NCBI GenBank assembly: GCA_030062745.1
Contig: CP099848.1
Span: 711,501-775,500 of the forward strand
Source of the DNA: Capitulum mitella
Taxonomy: Eukaryota > Arthropoda > Thecostraca > Pollicipedomorpha > Pollicipedidae
DNA length: 64,000 nucleotides
Direction of reading: 5' to 3'
The notes beneath the pieces are model-generated. The model had not been told where the DNA came from. It saw only the letters and a program-made list of their open reading frames with translations, and made no database searches. Below, piece after piece: positions 11,041 to 23,399 of the stretch (its first letter is position 1; each line of letters begins with the position of its first letter). A program made the translations under genes and the position numbers.

Positions 11041-13309
11041 GCGACAGCGTGCTGCCTGGTCGCTGCCCTCGCGCTCTGAATCCATGCCCACTGAGTGAGT
11101 ACCGCACAGACGGAGACCATATGGCACCGTCAGCTGCGCTGCATATCTAATGTCCAGTGACAGTGAATAATCGATTCGAGTTTCATTGTAAGAGCAGTTC
11201 CTTTCAAATCATGGGTGTCCAAATGACTCGGCTCCGGTTTGCCTTCAAACGCCAACTCGTCACCTCGACCAGTTATCGGAGGAAATGCTGGAAGGCATTT
11301 TCGGCCTGTTAACATTCATTGTGCGGCTGGTATTCTTAAAGGGTATATTCAGCTTTAAAAATGATTTGAACTGGAATGTAGTCTGTGCTTTTGAGCCCAG
11401 CTGAAGCCTGTAGTCTTGAGGCCAGTCTATAATTAACATTACGCCTCAAAACTCGACGATTACGGAGGTTCCAAGCGATATCATGAATATCACCCGGTTT
11501 TTCGTGTGCCCTATTCAGTGTCTCTAAATTCATTTTGCACTGGGTGTCAATATGTATTAAAAAGTAAAAATGTAAATATTTCGGGGACGATGGCAAATTG
11601 AAAGGTTGCCATCGGCCACAATGTTCAGAAATGTATTTTTGGTTAGGTGCGCAGATGTAAACATTGCCAAAGGAAGTGAAAATCTTGGCGAGAATGATGC
11701 ATTACGATTGAATGCTTCACTGTGAAGACGCAGCATCAGGATCTGGGCACATGCAATTCGATGCCGAAATGATGCTCTGATGTAATTATTTCCGCAATTG
11801 GGACATATCTGTTTTCGTAGACAGGTGTCATTTTCCGTACAAAATTGCAAATTTGGTCACACTGGTCCTATTCGGCCGTGTGACTGTTGACAGCTGTTGA
11901 GTGACATGGTGGCCGGGATGTACGTTACTGCTTACATGAACATTATTGTTGTAATAAGGTAAGATATAATTTGCTTTAAGCACATAATATCCCCCCCAAA
12001 GAAATACGGAAAACAGATTCTTCTATATTCCGGCCACTGGTTTTCCTCAGGAATCCCTTAGGAATACCCGAATTATGGAAGACGTTACATCCGGACATCA
12101 TTTTGGCAGCAAATTGCTTGCGTCCAAATCCTGATATACAACAGGATTCACTCCCAGTCCTAATCTCCACCTTTAGGATTTTGACAGCCTTTTGCAATTC
12201 TTATACCTTATATAGCAGACAGAAATAAATTTTGGAATATTGCGGCCTTTGGCAGCCTTTATTTTCGCCACAACCACTAAACCTACTCACACCATTCGGT
12301 GTTTTATTACATTTTGACACCCAATGCAAAATAGATTCGGCCACAATATTGAGTGACGTCACGAGACGGCGCAGGCCATTGAATGCGTGCGTTCATTTCC
12401 CTACATAAACTCGTCTTGCGTCATATGACTAACGAATATACGTTTTAATTGATTACATTCTCTGAAGCTTCTGGGAAATGTTCAGAACAAATAAACATTG
12501 AAACATTATCAGCAACAGTTTTCAGACCGACCATATCCATTCATGAAAGGCGTCTGAATGAAGCACTCCCTTTAAGGATGTGCAGTTTCGTTGGTATTCT
12601 TAAACATTTGTTTTTTTTCCTTGGTATTCTAAAATAGTCTGTACGTTTGGCATTCCCAAACCATGTGGTAGATATTCTTCATAAGACTTCTTTTTTCTAA
12701 CGTTCATCGTCTATGGAGACGTACTATCTGGCACGTCTTCTTCATGTGTTGGACACGCAGTGGCACGTGTAGAGACGCTGGCGCTAAGGCCAATTGGTCC
12801 TGCACCGCTGACGTCACGATTCCCTGGCTGCTGGCTGCCGATGATTTGTTCAACGAGGTGCTCCCTGATCGGGCAAATTCGCATGACATCAGACCGTTCC
12901 GTGGAAGTCGCCCCTCCGAGCCGGCCTTTCGGCTGTGAGGCCTCGTTCCAGGGCGTACCGAGCCGTGGCTGTTCGGCCGGCACCTGTTGCCTCGTGACCC
13001 CCCCCCCCCACCTCCCAGTGTGCCGACGCTGGGCGCCATTCAGCGACGGTTGGCCGGGGCCCAAATCGAGTCGACGCCGGCCGCCGCCTCCGCCGTGGTC
13101 CGTGACAGCGTGGCTCCAGGCTGACGCCGCCGGAAGAGGCCTCAGGCGCTTCGGTCTGATGTGGCCGCCTCGCTCAGACACTCGTTTCGTTGTCGGCCGT
13201 TCTGAACTCGGACACGCACCACACGGCGTCGTCGCCGGCCGCGAGCGTTGTATCTGCGTAATCTGTGTCGGTGAGCACGTGTCTGACCGTGCCTACGCGG
13301 TCTTCCCAG
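11041..13309. other. Non-coding stretch; GC-rich from about 12.75 kb
   Basis: About 11040-12700 is ordinary sequence with nothing recognised. About 12750-13300 is GC-rich and open in several frames on both strands. A C-tract followed by acctcccag near 13000-13018 looks like a 3' splice site, but the frame and donor of an exon starting there could not be settled. Confidence 0.4.
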
Positions 13310-13492
13310 GCCGGAGGAGGCTCCGAAGGCGAGCTCGCGGGTTCGCGTCACCTACTACGAGAGTCGGCGGCCGCTGTCGGTGTCGGCGTCGGACGCGTCG
13401 GACGCGTCGGAACGGCGGCCGGCCGCGGCGCCGGCGCACACCCGAGTCACCGCCACCGCCGGCGAGATGCCCACCACGTACATCGTGTCCAG
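13310..13492 (+). CDS. Probable internal exon of + strand CaaX-protein gene
   Basis: A 3' splice site (gcggtcttcccag) ends at 13309 and a 5' splice site (tccag/gtgagagc) follows 13492. The enclosed frame is open, with nearly every third base G or C. It reads ..VRVTYYESRRPLSVSA.. early and ends GEMPTTYIVS plus a split codon (AG/). It leaves phase 2 and starts with one base of a split codon. The peptide is rich in Ser, Ala and Arg, as in a disordered segment; no domain is recognised. Assignment to the same gene as 20283-20685 is inferred from strand, composition and phase. Confidence 0.5.
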
Positions 13493-15848
13493 GTGAGAGC
13501 CGACGCGGCGGGAGGCCTGGCGGCGACTCGGTTCTTGGTGCCCGTTCCCCGTCTGCGTTGTCGTTTTCGCCTACGGAGTTGAGAGTTCGCCTTGAGCGTT
13601 TGGGGCATTTGCAGTGGGTGTTTTGTAATGTTTATCAGTGTGTTTTGTCCCATGTGGTTTGTTCGCGCAGCTGTCTTGTAACAGTGAGAGATGGCATAAT
13701 GGGAACAGCAGTACTTAGTACCGACGGATGCGTGTCCATTGTTCAGTGCACCTGTGTGTACATCTCCGTTGACAAAGGAACGAAATTCGGTCTAGCGCAG
13801 TTGTACCCGTTCCTGGCCGAGGCCATTGTTTGGCTGGAAAAGCCACGACGTTGATCCAGGTAGCCAAACATCCGGGACTTCTAACAGTGCTATGGGGATC
13901 TGTGGACGCGACACGAGATTTGTCTCTCTGGTTTAGCTCACAGTTTCGCCAGAACTCGCCGGTTTATCCAACAAGTGGTTCGGACTGGTACCACCGACCG
14001 TCGTCACCGGTCTGGGGGACCCCTTCCCCTCCCGCGCTATCAGCGCTGATAACCCCCTGTTCGTGATGGCGTGGCGGCTGTTCGATCCCTGCTGATCCTG
14101 CTAGCGGACGGAGATCGACGGGACTCGGAACGGATGATTGGTGCTGCTGTCTTAGGCGTTCGATCCTGTCCCTGTCGAGCCGAGTGGGGCCGAACCGAAC
14201 CGAACGGACGGGAAATGAGACCAGATGAGATGAAGGAACAGATGGCGTGATAGAGCACGTGTGCGGTGAACGGGTTCGCAGACCCTGCTGGGTGCGAACG
14301 GAGGGCAGGTGGCGGTCCTCGGCCCGCCCGGCAGCAGGCGGACGACGGTCCAGTCGTCGGTCTCAGCGCGGCGCCGTCCACCCGCCGGGCCGCCCCCGCC
14401 CGTCCCAGCGGCGCGTCGGCCACGACAAAGGACGCGGCTCTGACCGAGGCGTTTGGGGCGCAGCTTCAAGGCCGCCGTATTGATTGGAGTGGAGCGCGGC
14501 CGCGGCGGACGGCTGCTCTCGGCCGGCCGGCGCGGCGCGTACTGCGGAGGTGGCGGCCGCTCGCCGATCTGACGGCGCTCCATCTTACGACGCGCCAGCT
14601 CCGGACCGGGGGTTTTACCGTTCGGAGCCGATGACTGGGGCTCATTTAACTCTGCGTCGCTGGCGGATTTGTGATTCATGCTGGCGTTTGCGGCGGAAGT
14701 GAGCTGGGCTTAGGCGTTGCTGCGAAGAAGGGCTGCCGATCGATTTTATGCGCATGCGTAGCGCGTAAACAACAGGTGACACGCGTCTGTCGCGTTACGT
14801 CGGTTGCATGCGTCACCCGGCGTTGACCTTGTGAAGGTCGTCCGGTGTCGTGCGACTCAACGAAATGGTGGTTTGTTTTTCATTGATATTGGTGGCCTGC
14901 TTGTTCGATTGACGCCAATGTTGAATCAGGGTGTGACGTCTAAAGCAGCCCTCGTAACCAGACCTGTGGAAAATAAACGATCATTTTCCCAACTGGGAGT
15001 CCCACGTACGCATGAACCTACGTTTCCCATTAAAGCACAGTATGTATACCTGCTGGAGGTGAAAATTTTCCTTTTTGGTACGTTAAACTCAACCAGCCTT
15101 TGTACGACTTCAACATACATTGTCGCTCTCTCCACATCCGCTAACGGGGAATGTAGCTTGCTGAAGTCTTTTTTCGTGACGACAGAAGTTATGAAAAGCA
15201 TGAAGTACCACTCGTACTCTTTTGGCACGTTCATCCCACGGGGCCATGGTCAAATCTCATAACGGATATCCTTTAAGATGTTCGTTGGCACGATTCGTTT
15301 GCGCTAGCGCCAACAGTCGCCATGTTATTTCCTGGCCAGCGGTCGTTTAACGCGAAATATCGGACAGCAGGATTCTTTGTATCAGGCTGCTTCTGGTCTC
15401 GCCCTGCGCTCGTAAAGAGCGCCAGTGCTGCCATTGTGCCGGGGTCCAGGTTGGGGAAGATTGAGCGAGCCATTAGCGGGCCTGACAGCAGAGCCGGCCG
15501 GTCGGATTGTGTCCCTTTTGACTCACGCCGTTATTGAGCCCTGAGGAAATCACGAGACGCGTTGGTTCGCACGGCGAGCGTACCGTCTCGATTAGGGATG
15601 TACCTCTACTGGGAAAATGTCATCGTGAGGTGGGGGGGGGGGGCTGGCGATCGACTTGCCCGTTGTCTGATGGCGATGAAGGCGATCGCCCGGTTGTCCC
15701 TGCGGCCACGCGTCCGTCGGGGAGATTCGAATGTGGTCATCTGTCAGCTGTAAGACTGATGTGGCTGCGGTTTTCACCGGCAGTGGCGCGATTCGGTCAG
15801 CGTCTGGTTGGACCCTGTGTAAACAGATGAGCTCATCGGCATTCAGAG
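13493..15848. other. Probable intron with a GC-rich island at 14.28-14.64 kb
   Basis: The island is open in a + frame (containing ATTKDAALTEAFGAQLQG) and in two - frames with similar GC3. It may hold a coding exon, but strand and limits cannot be decided by eye. A G-tract lies at 15632-15643. The remainder shows nothing. Confidence 0.4.
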
Positions 15849-15926
15849 GGCGACGCGGGTCACCGTCGTCCCGTCCGGGTCGCCCCGCTCTGGCTACGCT
15901 GGACGGCTCTCTGTTGAATTACGACG
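15849..15926 (+). CDS. Candidate small exon of the + strand gene
   Basis: Flanked by a plausible acceptor (ggcattcagag) and a donor (acgacg/gtggat). One leading base plus 25 codons plus two bases matches the phase 2 ends at 13492 and the one-base start at 20283. The frame reads ATRVTVVPSGSPRSGYAGRL, high in G/C third positions. The acceptor is a CAGAG repeat, so the true start may be 15847, which would break the phase. Evidence is only composition and phase. Confidence 0.35.
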
Positions 15927-18130
15927 GTGGATCGTTATCGGTGACCCTGGGAGATGGTGCTTTGCATGAGAGCGGGGAGCGTTACGTGGCTGCCTGATGA
16001 CTGGTGCCTAAACAGAAACGGAACTTGTGGCCTGTGTTGTTGCAGACATCACTGGCCTAATCTCTTGGTGAGGTTTGCTGTCGGTCATTATCGAATGCTA
16101 ATTGTAATTTGTCGCTTAGAGTGAGTCGTATGGTGGCTGTGCGCTTGCCTGTTAGACGACGAAACGCCCATTGAGGGAAAGGGTGATTTTGAAGAGTATT
16201 TCATAAATCTGAAGATGAAATCGGTACGGAAGGGAACGCGCCAGGGAACAAAGCGTCTAGGGAGTCCTGATATTAGGAAATATCGTCGGAATCGTTCCTG
16301 GTGCACCGGTGTTATATACGCCATGAACGTAGCAGGCCGTGGGCAGGCATGGCAGGAGACCTTCCGACTTCGGAAATTTTGATCTGAGCCTTGATGATGT
16401 GACAGTTTTAATAAGGTGTTTGTGGAAAGACAAAATAAAAAGTGTTTGATAAAAGAAAAACATTTAGTGTATTCCTGGAACAAACGGAATATCTTGTAGG
16501 ATTACGTCCGGGTCATGATGACGGCTGCAGCGTAAAGTAGCCCTGTTCACAACGCACAAAGTTGGATACCTATGTAACCACTTGGTCGTTTTTCTAGGTC
16601 CTGCTGAGTTGTCCCCAGATATGACTTTATAATTTGAAACAAATTAGAGTGTAACGTAAGGTACCAAAAAGCGGGATTTTGAAAAGATGTATTGGAAAAT
16701 ATTGTATCAGCCAAATCTTGCAAGATTTTTGGTTGCCTCTAACTACTGTACATTATTCCAACGATACCAGTTGGCGGTGATGATTCTTTGCCTAGGTTAG
16801 AGGCGCAAATTATTGGCAGCTTGGCGTTCGTAATGAATACAAACTTTTGCCAGGTTTTGCTAAAAACATCATTCGAATAAACTAACCCCATCACAGCCGC
16901 AGGCTAAGATGCTTGAAATACGTTTCGTGTCCCTGATTGCGCTCACCGTAGCATCTTTCGGCATTGCAATTTTATCATGTAAGGGAAGTTTCCCTTCGGA
17001 ATCAGCAGTCCCTTATGTCCGTTGGTTGAACGTTATGTTTGCGCTTTTGTGGCGTTTTTGTTACCGCATATTCACCGCCTCGTTGAGAGGTTAGTTTGAC
17101 GAATAGGAGGTAGGTAGTTGTAATTTACGTTATTTGTAGCCAGTTACTGACGGTAATCTTTACTTAGTGTACTGGCCTCTACGTGCCAGGGTTTTCGGAA
17201 AGATTCTACCCTGGCAGATTTTCCACTGTTTCCACCGTAATGGATAGGAATATTTTAGTCACCTGAGTGACAAAGTATAAATTGGGCCGATCTGACAACC
17301 TTCGGCGAGGGTGGCCAGGGGAGTTACGCAGAGACTGGAATATTCAAAGTTTGCTGGCAAAGTGGATGTAAAGGAAGTTTTCGATTGTAGTCGTGCTGGG
17401 GACCTAAGTTTATTCATAACATGACCATTTACCACGTGCAGTTGTCAAAATCAAATGCTTTAGTGCATTTATCCATTTCTCCCTACGTCATTCCTGATAT
17501 CGCGTCTGTGACTTTTGTAGGTGACAAAATGCGAGTTGTGTGTTTTGAACAGGGCTAGTTTTTTAGGACGCTGCTGTTTTAGAACGTAATGAAATCCGCT
17601 ATGCTGGACCAAAGACGTAGGCCATAGGGCCATTAAATGCGTGTACGTACATGTCTCACCTTATTATTCAGACTACTGGCCATATCGCAGTGCCACCAGA
17701 GACGCCGTTTCGTTTCCGTGCGGTGCCGGCACGGGGCGGCCCCCTGCTGGCGCGCGCACAGGTGGCCGAGCATTGATTGGCCGGCGGGGGCGGCGGTGGT
17801 GGCGGTGCGCGGCTGCCGGCCGCAGGAACCGCGCCCTTTCTGGCCCAGTGTCGGACCGGCGGACGGGCCGTGCGTGGGCCGGGGGTCGTCTGGTCCGGTG
17901 TCGGATCGGGGACCGGCAGGTGTGGGCTGAGGACCGGCACTGTGTGGACCGACAGGTGTCGGATCGGGCCCGGCAGTGTTTGGGCCGGGGACCCGGCTGG
18001 TCCGCTGTCGGACCGGCGGACGGCCGGGTGTGACGCTTCTGGTCCGCTGTCGGACCGGCGGACGGCCGGGTGTGACGCTTGGTCCGTTGTGTGGCCCGAG
18101 GAGCGGCGGGCCGTGGTCTCGCCCCGTTAG
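15927..18130. other. Probable intron; GC-rich from about 17.7 kb
   Basis: About 16.0-17.6 kb is AT-leaning and shows no gene or RNA. From about 17690 the sequence becomes GC-rich with imperfect reiterations of gtcggaccggcgga. Confidence 0.4.
17998..18081. repeat. Two tandem copies of a 42-bp unit
   Basis: The unit tggtccgctgtcggaccggc plus 22 more bases is present at 17998-18039 and 18040-18081 with little change. Looser relatives of the gtcggacc core lie upstream (about 17850-17960). The 42-bp period is the same as in the coding repeats of the polycystin gene, but the unit sequence is unrelated. Confidence 0.85.
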
Positions 18131-18306
18131 CCGGGACCGTGCGTCGGGCCGCGGCAGACGCCGCCGCCGGCGGTGAGAGCGGCGCTCGCGGCCGCCGCGA
18201 CCGTCAGGGCCAAGGCCGCCGGCAGGAGACGCGGCCGCCTGCCGTCGGTGATGACGATGGAGGCGCCGCTGCGGGCGCGCTTCATGGCGCCGATCGAGAC
18301 GAGACG
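18131..18306 (+). CDS. Candidate exon of the + strand gene
   Basis: Open frame after acceptor ctcgccccgttag, ending at donor gagacgagacg/gtgcgt. Third positions are G or C in more than 90 percent of codons through VRAKAAGRRRGRLPSV and MEAPLRARFMAPIETR. It ends in phase 2 (CG/), which fits the single leading C of the terminal exon at 20283. The 5' limit is unsure: another AG lies at 18156-18157 and a phase-compatible one at 18176-18177. No domain recognised; Ala- and Arg-rich. Confidence 0.4.
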
Positions 18307-20282
18307 GTGCGTCGGCAGACGGCTGGTTGTACGTTGTCGGGTGTCAGTTGGAGACCCATGGTTTTCGTTAGTCTCTTAGGGACCAGATGGACTTTCGATA
18401 ATGATTTTAAAACGTGTTTTTATGTCGCTCCGAAATTTACCATTTGCAGTGGTTAGTTTCCAAGATACCAAAACATTTGTTTCACGATTCGGCCAGTTCC
18501 GTACCACCACATACTTCACGGTCATGTCGTCAGTGTGTAGATCGCCTAGCATCCGCAGCATGCCTGACCAGCATGTTCCTAACGGGGCCCGCCATCTAGA
18601 CATTCGCTTCCGTGCCGGATTCTCTTCTTCCGGCCACTGCCGGACGGAGGCGCGGCGCGGCGTGGGAACGTTTCCCACGTCGTTCCCACGCGCCCGGATG
18701 GAGCGCGGGACCGCTACAGTGGGCAGTCCGCTGCCCGGCGCGTGCCGGCCGGGTGAGGGCACGCGCTGGCTGCTGGTCGGCCGTTCCGGCTGGGTGGAAC
18801 GTCCGTAGTGCAGACCGGGTACAGCGTAGGTGTGCACAGGCCATAGGGCCCTGTCTGCCGGTGGCCGGCCGTCAGGTGCTGACAGCGTGCTGACAGTGGT
18901 GGACGGGGCTGGCCATGCCGGACAGGGCCTGGCCTGACTTCAGGCAAGTCTGCTGTCTGCTCCGAAGGCCGGTTCCGCAGCGTTTTTTTTTTTTTTAGTT
19001 CCCTCTGGCTGATTTTACGTGTGGAAGCGTGGAAGGCAGCCGGGCGTTTTTACACGGTTGTTCGTTTGTTTTGTTCGGGGGGGGGGGAGCCGCACGCAAA
19101 CGACCTGGTATCCTCCGTTGGCTGGATTTTGCCGATACGTCACCTGTGGATACGTCACCAGCATTCCATTCAGTTGGACGCATTGAATCGGCGAAGTCAT
19201 CCAGCGTTTTTGGAGAGTTCTCCTGCCGGTCCGTTATCGTGTTCTCTCTGTGGGTTCGCCTCACTTGCCCTGGGCCTCCTACGTTCAGCTGCGGGATTGA
19301 TCTCAATCGTTGTCGTTCGTCTTTCCATCGTATACCTGGGCCCTGAGCATCTCCAACGTCTCTGAGCGCCCCGCGCTGTCCGAATATCTCAGAGTGTGAT
19401 CTCCAAGGAGGTCCGAAGTGGCCCCTGAGTGACCCCTGAGCACATCCTACATTTCTGAGCATTCCGAGCTCTGAATGTCCCCAAGTAGCACCCGAGTGTG
19501 CTCAGGGGTTGGCGCGTCCTGATTCCTCCTACCCGCCTAAGCGCCCTGGGCTCTCTGAAGGTCATCTGGCGTGACCCCTGAGCGGGCGGGGTCAGCGAGC
19601 GGCCGTGTTGGGGTTGGCGCCGAAGCCGGCCGCTGAGTACGGCTCCAGCTGGCGGCTCGGTCGGGCGGTGACGTGAGCTGGCTGCTGCTTAACTCGGGGC
19701 TGCCAGCCCGCCCCCGTCCGCCGCCTCCGCCGGGTGACGACGACACCCCGGTGACGGGGAGCGGCTGGCAGAGAACGTCCTTAGACCGTGACAGAGTGTG
19801 GCGCCCGCAGGGAAAGCAGTACATGGCCGGGATGACTTGTTCCGTCGTCGTCGTCCGCTCGTGTTCTGGTTGTTACGGTGTAACCATGATTGACCTGCCG
19901 GTTTTGTTGGATGAAGCCTCAAACTACCTGTGTTTCCTGTGTGGTGGTTCACGGCCTTCAGTGACCCAGGTGGCGTTTCACCCCTCTGTAAGATTGCACG
20001 CTTCTCCAGCAACCCAGATGACCTCACACCTGCCTGCAGGAAGGTGCATCCCCGCCAACCCAGGCCACGCTTTACCCCTCTCTGTAAGATGACACTTCCC
20101 CGTCAAGATTTTTCACCTCTAGGCTGATGCTTTCCCGCGAACCCAGGTGACCCTTCAACTCTATATGCGTGTAGGATGGCAGTCTCCTCACTGGTCTATA
20201 ACCCGTGTCCTCCGTGGGATGGCACCGCCCGCCAGTGACCCCTGCCGGCCCCGGCTGACCCGTGCCATCTGGCTGTTCGCAG
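18307..20282. other. Probable intron with C/T-rich degenerate repeats
   Basis: Holds a T-tract (18983-18995) and a G-tract near 19079. There is loosely repeated text about 19360-19510 (ctgagcacatcc, ctgagtgaccc) and 19960-20160 (cccctctgtaagat repeated). A short open stretch before 19670 ending APKPAAEYGSSWRLGRA could be coding, but its splice phase does not fit the neighbouring exons. Confidence 0.4.
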
Positions 20283-20685
20283 CGTGGACGCCGGCTGGGA
20301 GAACCCGTTCCGGCCGGGCGGCGAGCTGAGCAAGGAGGCCGACCAGATCGTGCGCGCCATCCAGTCGGGCCGGCCTCTCGACGCCAGCCTGGACGAGCCG
20401 GACGCGGCGGCGGCCGCCGGCAACGGCCACGCCAGCCCGCCGGCCAACGGCCAGCCCGCCGGCGAGCCGGTCCAGGTGGCCGCGTCGGCCGGCGCGCAGA
20501 CGACGGCCGCGCCGCCGGCGCCGCGGCCGGCCGGCTCGCCGCCGCCGCCGGCCACCCTGCTGGCCACCCAGCAGCCCGGCACCGTCGAGGTGCAGCACTC
20601 GGTCGTCCAGCCGGAGGGCGCCGCCCAGGTGGAGCGCGTCGCGCTCAAGAAGAAGCCCCGCGGCCGCTGCTGCGTCGTGCAATAG
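20283..20685 (+). CDS. Terminal exon of a protein with a C-terminal CaaX prenylation box
   Basis: Acceptor ggctgttcgcag precedes 20283, and a TAG stop lies at 20683-20685. The frame begins VDAGWENPFRPGGELSKEAD, a well-ordered acidic/aromatic segment. It passes through a Pro/Ala/Gln-rich linker and ends with a basic patch KKKPRGR and CCVVQ. A C-terminal CaaX with Gln at the last position is normally farnesylated. The extra adjacent Cys could be palmitoylated, as in other peripheral membrane proteins with CCxxX ends. The protein is therefore inferred to sit on the inner face of a membrane. I cannot name the family. GC3 is extremely high. It starts with one base of a split codon, fitting phase-2 donors upstream. 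Confidence 0.75.
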
Positions 20686-23107
20686 TGCCGGGGCGGCGCG
20701 TGGTCGCGCGGCTGCGGTGACCGTGCTGCGCGCGGGCGCTCGGCGGGCGCGGGCCCGCGCGGACTCGCCGGTGGCGGCCGGCCGCCGCGTCGCTGGCTTT
20801 GGCGAAGGTCAGGCGGACGGGAGGCGGCGAGCGCAGAGGCGGCGTGTGCTCCGACCCTGGGCGATGCCCTCTGTGCAGTTGCCGCCGGCAACAGGCACAG
20901 ACGGGCCGCGCTCAGCACCGTTTGTGTCGCAATTCCCCGACGCGTCGCCGCCAGCATGGCAACTTATGCTTCCGGTACCGCTCGCTGGGCGGTGCTGCTG
21001 GTCGTCGGAAATGCAGTGGCCGCGCTCGTACGCTGATGTGAATCACTGAGAGCTAGAGCCAGCCGACACGTACAGCTTTAGCTTCGGACTTAAGATCTGG
21101 AAGCCTCACGGAGAGAGGTAATAGTGGTCGATGGCGTTTTATGTCGGAAAGTGACGGTGATTTCCTTTTCACAAGCTTCGGCAGCGGTTGCGTCGGTCTG
21201 AACGTGCATGCTGCTTGGGCAAAGTGTCGCCCGTTGCGTGTCGTACAGATAGCTATTTTGTGTAACAGTTTATTGTTGTCGTCACGCGTGGAAGTGGAAC
21301 GCAGCTGTGCTGCGGCCTGCGCTGTATTGCCCCATGACGGTTTATAGTTTCACCAGATACTCCCTCAGCGACGCTCTCTAGTTTCACGTTAAGTTTCGCG
21401 CCGGCCGGCCGCTGAGTGGAGCCAGCGCTCTCGCTCCCCGAAATCGGCGCTCCGGCCGGCCTGACTCCGCAGCAAAGCCGTCAGAAGTCCCTGCCCGTCG
21501 TCGGGCGTCCGTCAGGGAGCCTTGAATCGGTCACAGAGCTCGTCTTGGACGTGCGGCGGCCGCCGCGGCCCTGCGCCGTGGGGCGGCCGCCGGCCGTCTG
21601 CGCTGTGTTTTGTCGCGCGGGGCTTTTGTGTTGCTGTGCAGTGGGACGCCGGTCGGCAGAGGCTGGAGACGGCGCGCGCTGGATGTTTTAGGTTATCGAC
21701 TGGTGGACGGGCGCCGGTCCGCGCGCTGGCTGCTCTTGTCCGCGCTCCGAAATATATGAGCCAGATATTTATTATTTAGCTGGTTTGCACGATTCCCCAC
21801 TGCACGATCGGGGCGGGTTATGTGCCGACTGATGCTGAACAACAATAGTGCTGGAATGCATTGTGGAACATGCGCAGCGTATTCACGAATGGTAGGTACG
21901 GACACGCGAGTTTTTTTTACTCATGCCTTTTCAACCGGTCTCCGTACAAGTTTTCATTGGATGCCACCAGCGCGGTGGTGCAAAGGACACAAATCACTAG
22001 GCCAGAAAGCAAACATTTTTTGCGTTTAATATCCGTTTGAATGGAATGGCTGCATTTCCAAGATTCAGAAAACAGCCGGCGAAAGACCTAGACTTTTTTC
22101 CAAGGTGTTCAAAGTACACCTCATAGGCGAACACCTATGTCTCCCGAACACCATTTTAAATTTATTACTCCACCATCAACCGACAGCCGTGCGCTATTAT
22201 CGACGTTTTGCAACTAGGACCGACGAAGAATGGTAAGAACAACGGAGGAATTGTGAGGGTGAGGAGAGATGAGGGAAGGGCGAAGTAGGCAGAGAGAGAA
22301 ATAATAGCAGAATTTTTCCCCTTGGTTTTTCATCAACATCCGTTCAGCTAAGAAGCGGTCATCCTTGGACCTTCGCTACATTGCATTTTAGGCGGTTTTA
22401 CGCTGCGTTTGCGGAGAACACAGACGCTGCTTGGATTACGGCGTACCATATATCTCACACACGGAGGTCTCTCCATCGAACCGTCGGCCATCTCCGACAG
22501 ACATGATAAACTCTGCTGGAACTCTCAGTATATTTTAGGTGTGATCAACAGCGAAAACATTCAAGGCAATTCAACCACAGCAGTGGTAACCCGTTAGGCA
22601 CTTGTGGGTCAGATAAAGAACGGATCTGGAGTCAAACAGTTAACAGATAACGTGATTAGATCGTGTGTATCACACTGCCGCACAATGGGGCCTGCCATTT
22701 TTTTTTTTTTTTGCTTTCATTGCTTTGTTTTCTACACCTACAAAACTCAACGGCGAAAACTAGTGCCGTACCACTTTCTGTCGCTAGCTGGACATCGGCG
22801 TCAGGCCAGGCGACAGAAAGCCAGCACGGCTTGCACTGCAAAACTCTACGAGGCATTGGATGTTCGATTTCACTCGAGTATCGACCGCAACCGAACCTGC
22901 CAATGCCGCAGAGATTCACGCAGTGCAATCCAAACAACAGGTCCATTTCGAGCGGGGTCAGCAGCGTGGATCAAGGGTCATCCATTTCAAGGCCAAGTTC
23001 GGTCGCGAGGTCATCTGGGTTATCTGGTCATCAGCGTTGCGTTCATCCATTGGTGCCTCGCCCCCTGGGGCACGGGTGCCCGTTGAAGGCCAATGGCGTC
23101 GCGGGGC
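20686..23107. other. Intergenic region between two convergent genes
   Basis: The first 300 bases are GC-rich and are probably the 3' UTR of the + strand gene. Another GC-rich patch lies at 21400-21730. No protein is recognised. A T-tract lies at about 22699-22712. The nearest hexamer reading AATAAA on the - strand is at 22161-22166, about 0.9 kb past the stop codon of the polycystin gene, so the polyadenylation site is unassigned. Confidence 0.5.
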
Positions 23108-23399
23108 CTAGTGGGGTCGGGCCCGGGGCGCCAGCCAGATGTCTCGCAGCAGCCCGATGGAGCGGGCGCTCAGGCCGCTGAGGGCGCTGCTCGGGGCAGC
23201 CTGCGAGCTGGAGGCGCTCTCGGCGACAGAGGCAGCGGGGGCGTCCTGCGAGCTGTCAGCTGACGTGGCGGCGGCGGCGGCGGCGGCGGGGGTGTCCTGG
23301 ACGTCGTCCGCTGATGGGGCGGCGGAGGCGGTGGCGGCGTTCTCGGAGGTGGCCTCGGCAGGTGGCTCGGACTCAGCTGGCTCCTCAGTATCAGAGACG
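23108..23399 (-). CDS. PKD1-like exon 35: C-terminus
   Basis: Acceptor cactgtccggttcgccag; the TAG stop on the - strand is at 23108-23110. It reads VSDTEEPAESEPPAEATSEN, an Ala-run section with GCC repeats, then SGLSARSIGLLRDIWLAPRA near the end. High GC3 and a good acceptor support it, and the one-base lead restores Ser at the junction. The + strand ORF here is a shadow of the GCC/GGC repeats. The last 25 residues may form a helix. Confidence 0.82.

Noticed and set aside
10114-11127. Several 100-260-residue ORFs on both strands in the CpG island
   Set aside because: Arg/Pro/Ala-rich in every frame, as expected for more than 75 percent GC; no domain.
12760-13854. + ORF of 364 residues
   Set aside because: It crosses the supported exon 13310-13492 in a different frame and both flanking splice sites; a compositional ORF.
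14040-14679. Candidate coding exon in the 14.3-14.6 kb GC-rich island
   Set aside because: One + and two - frames have similar GC3 and no clear splice pair, so strand and limits could not be supported.
19570-19670. Possible exon ending APKPAAEYGSSWRLGRA
   Set aside because: The donor gcg/gtgacg would leave phase 0, incompatible with the one-base lead of exon 20283, and the acceptor is weak.
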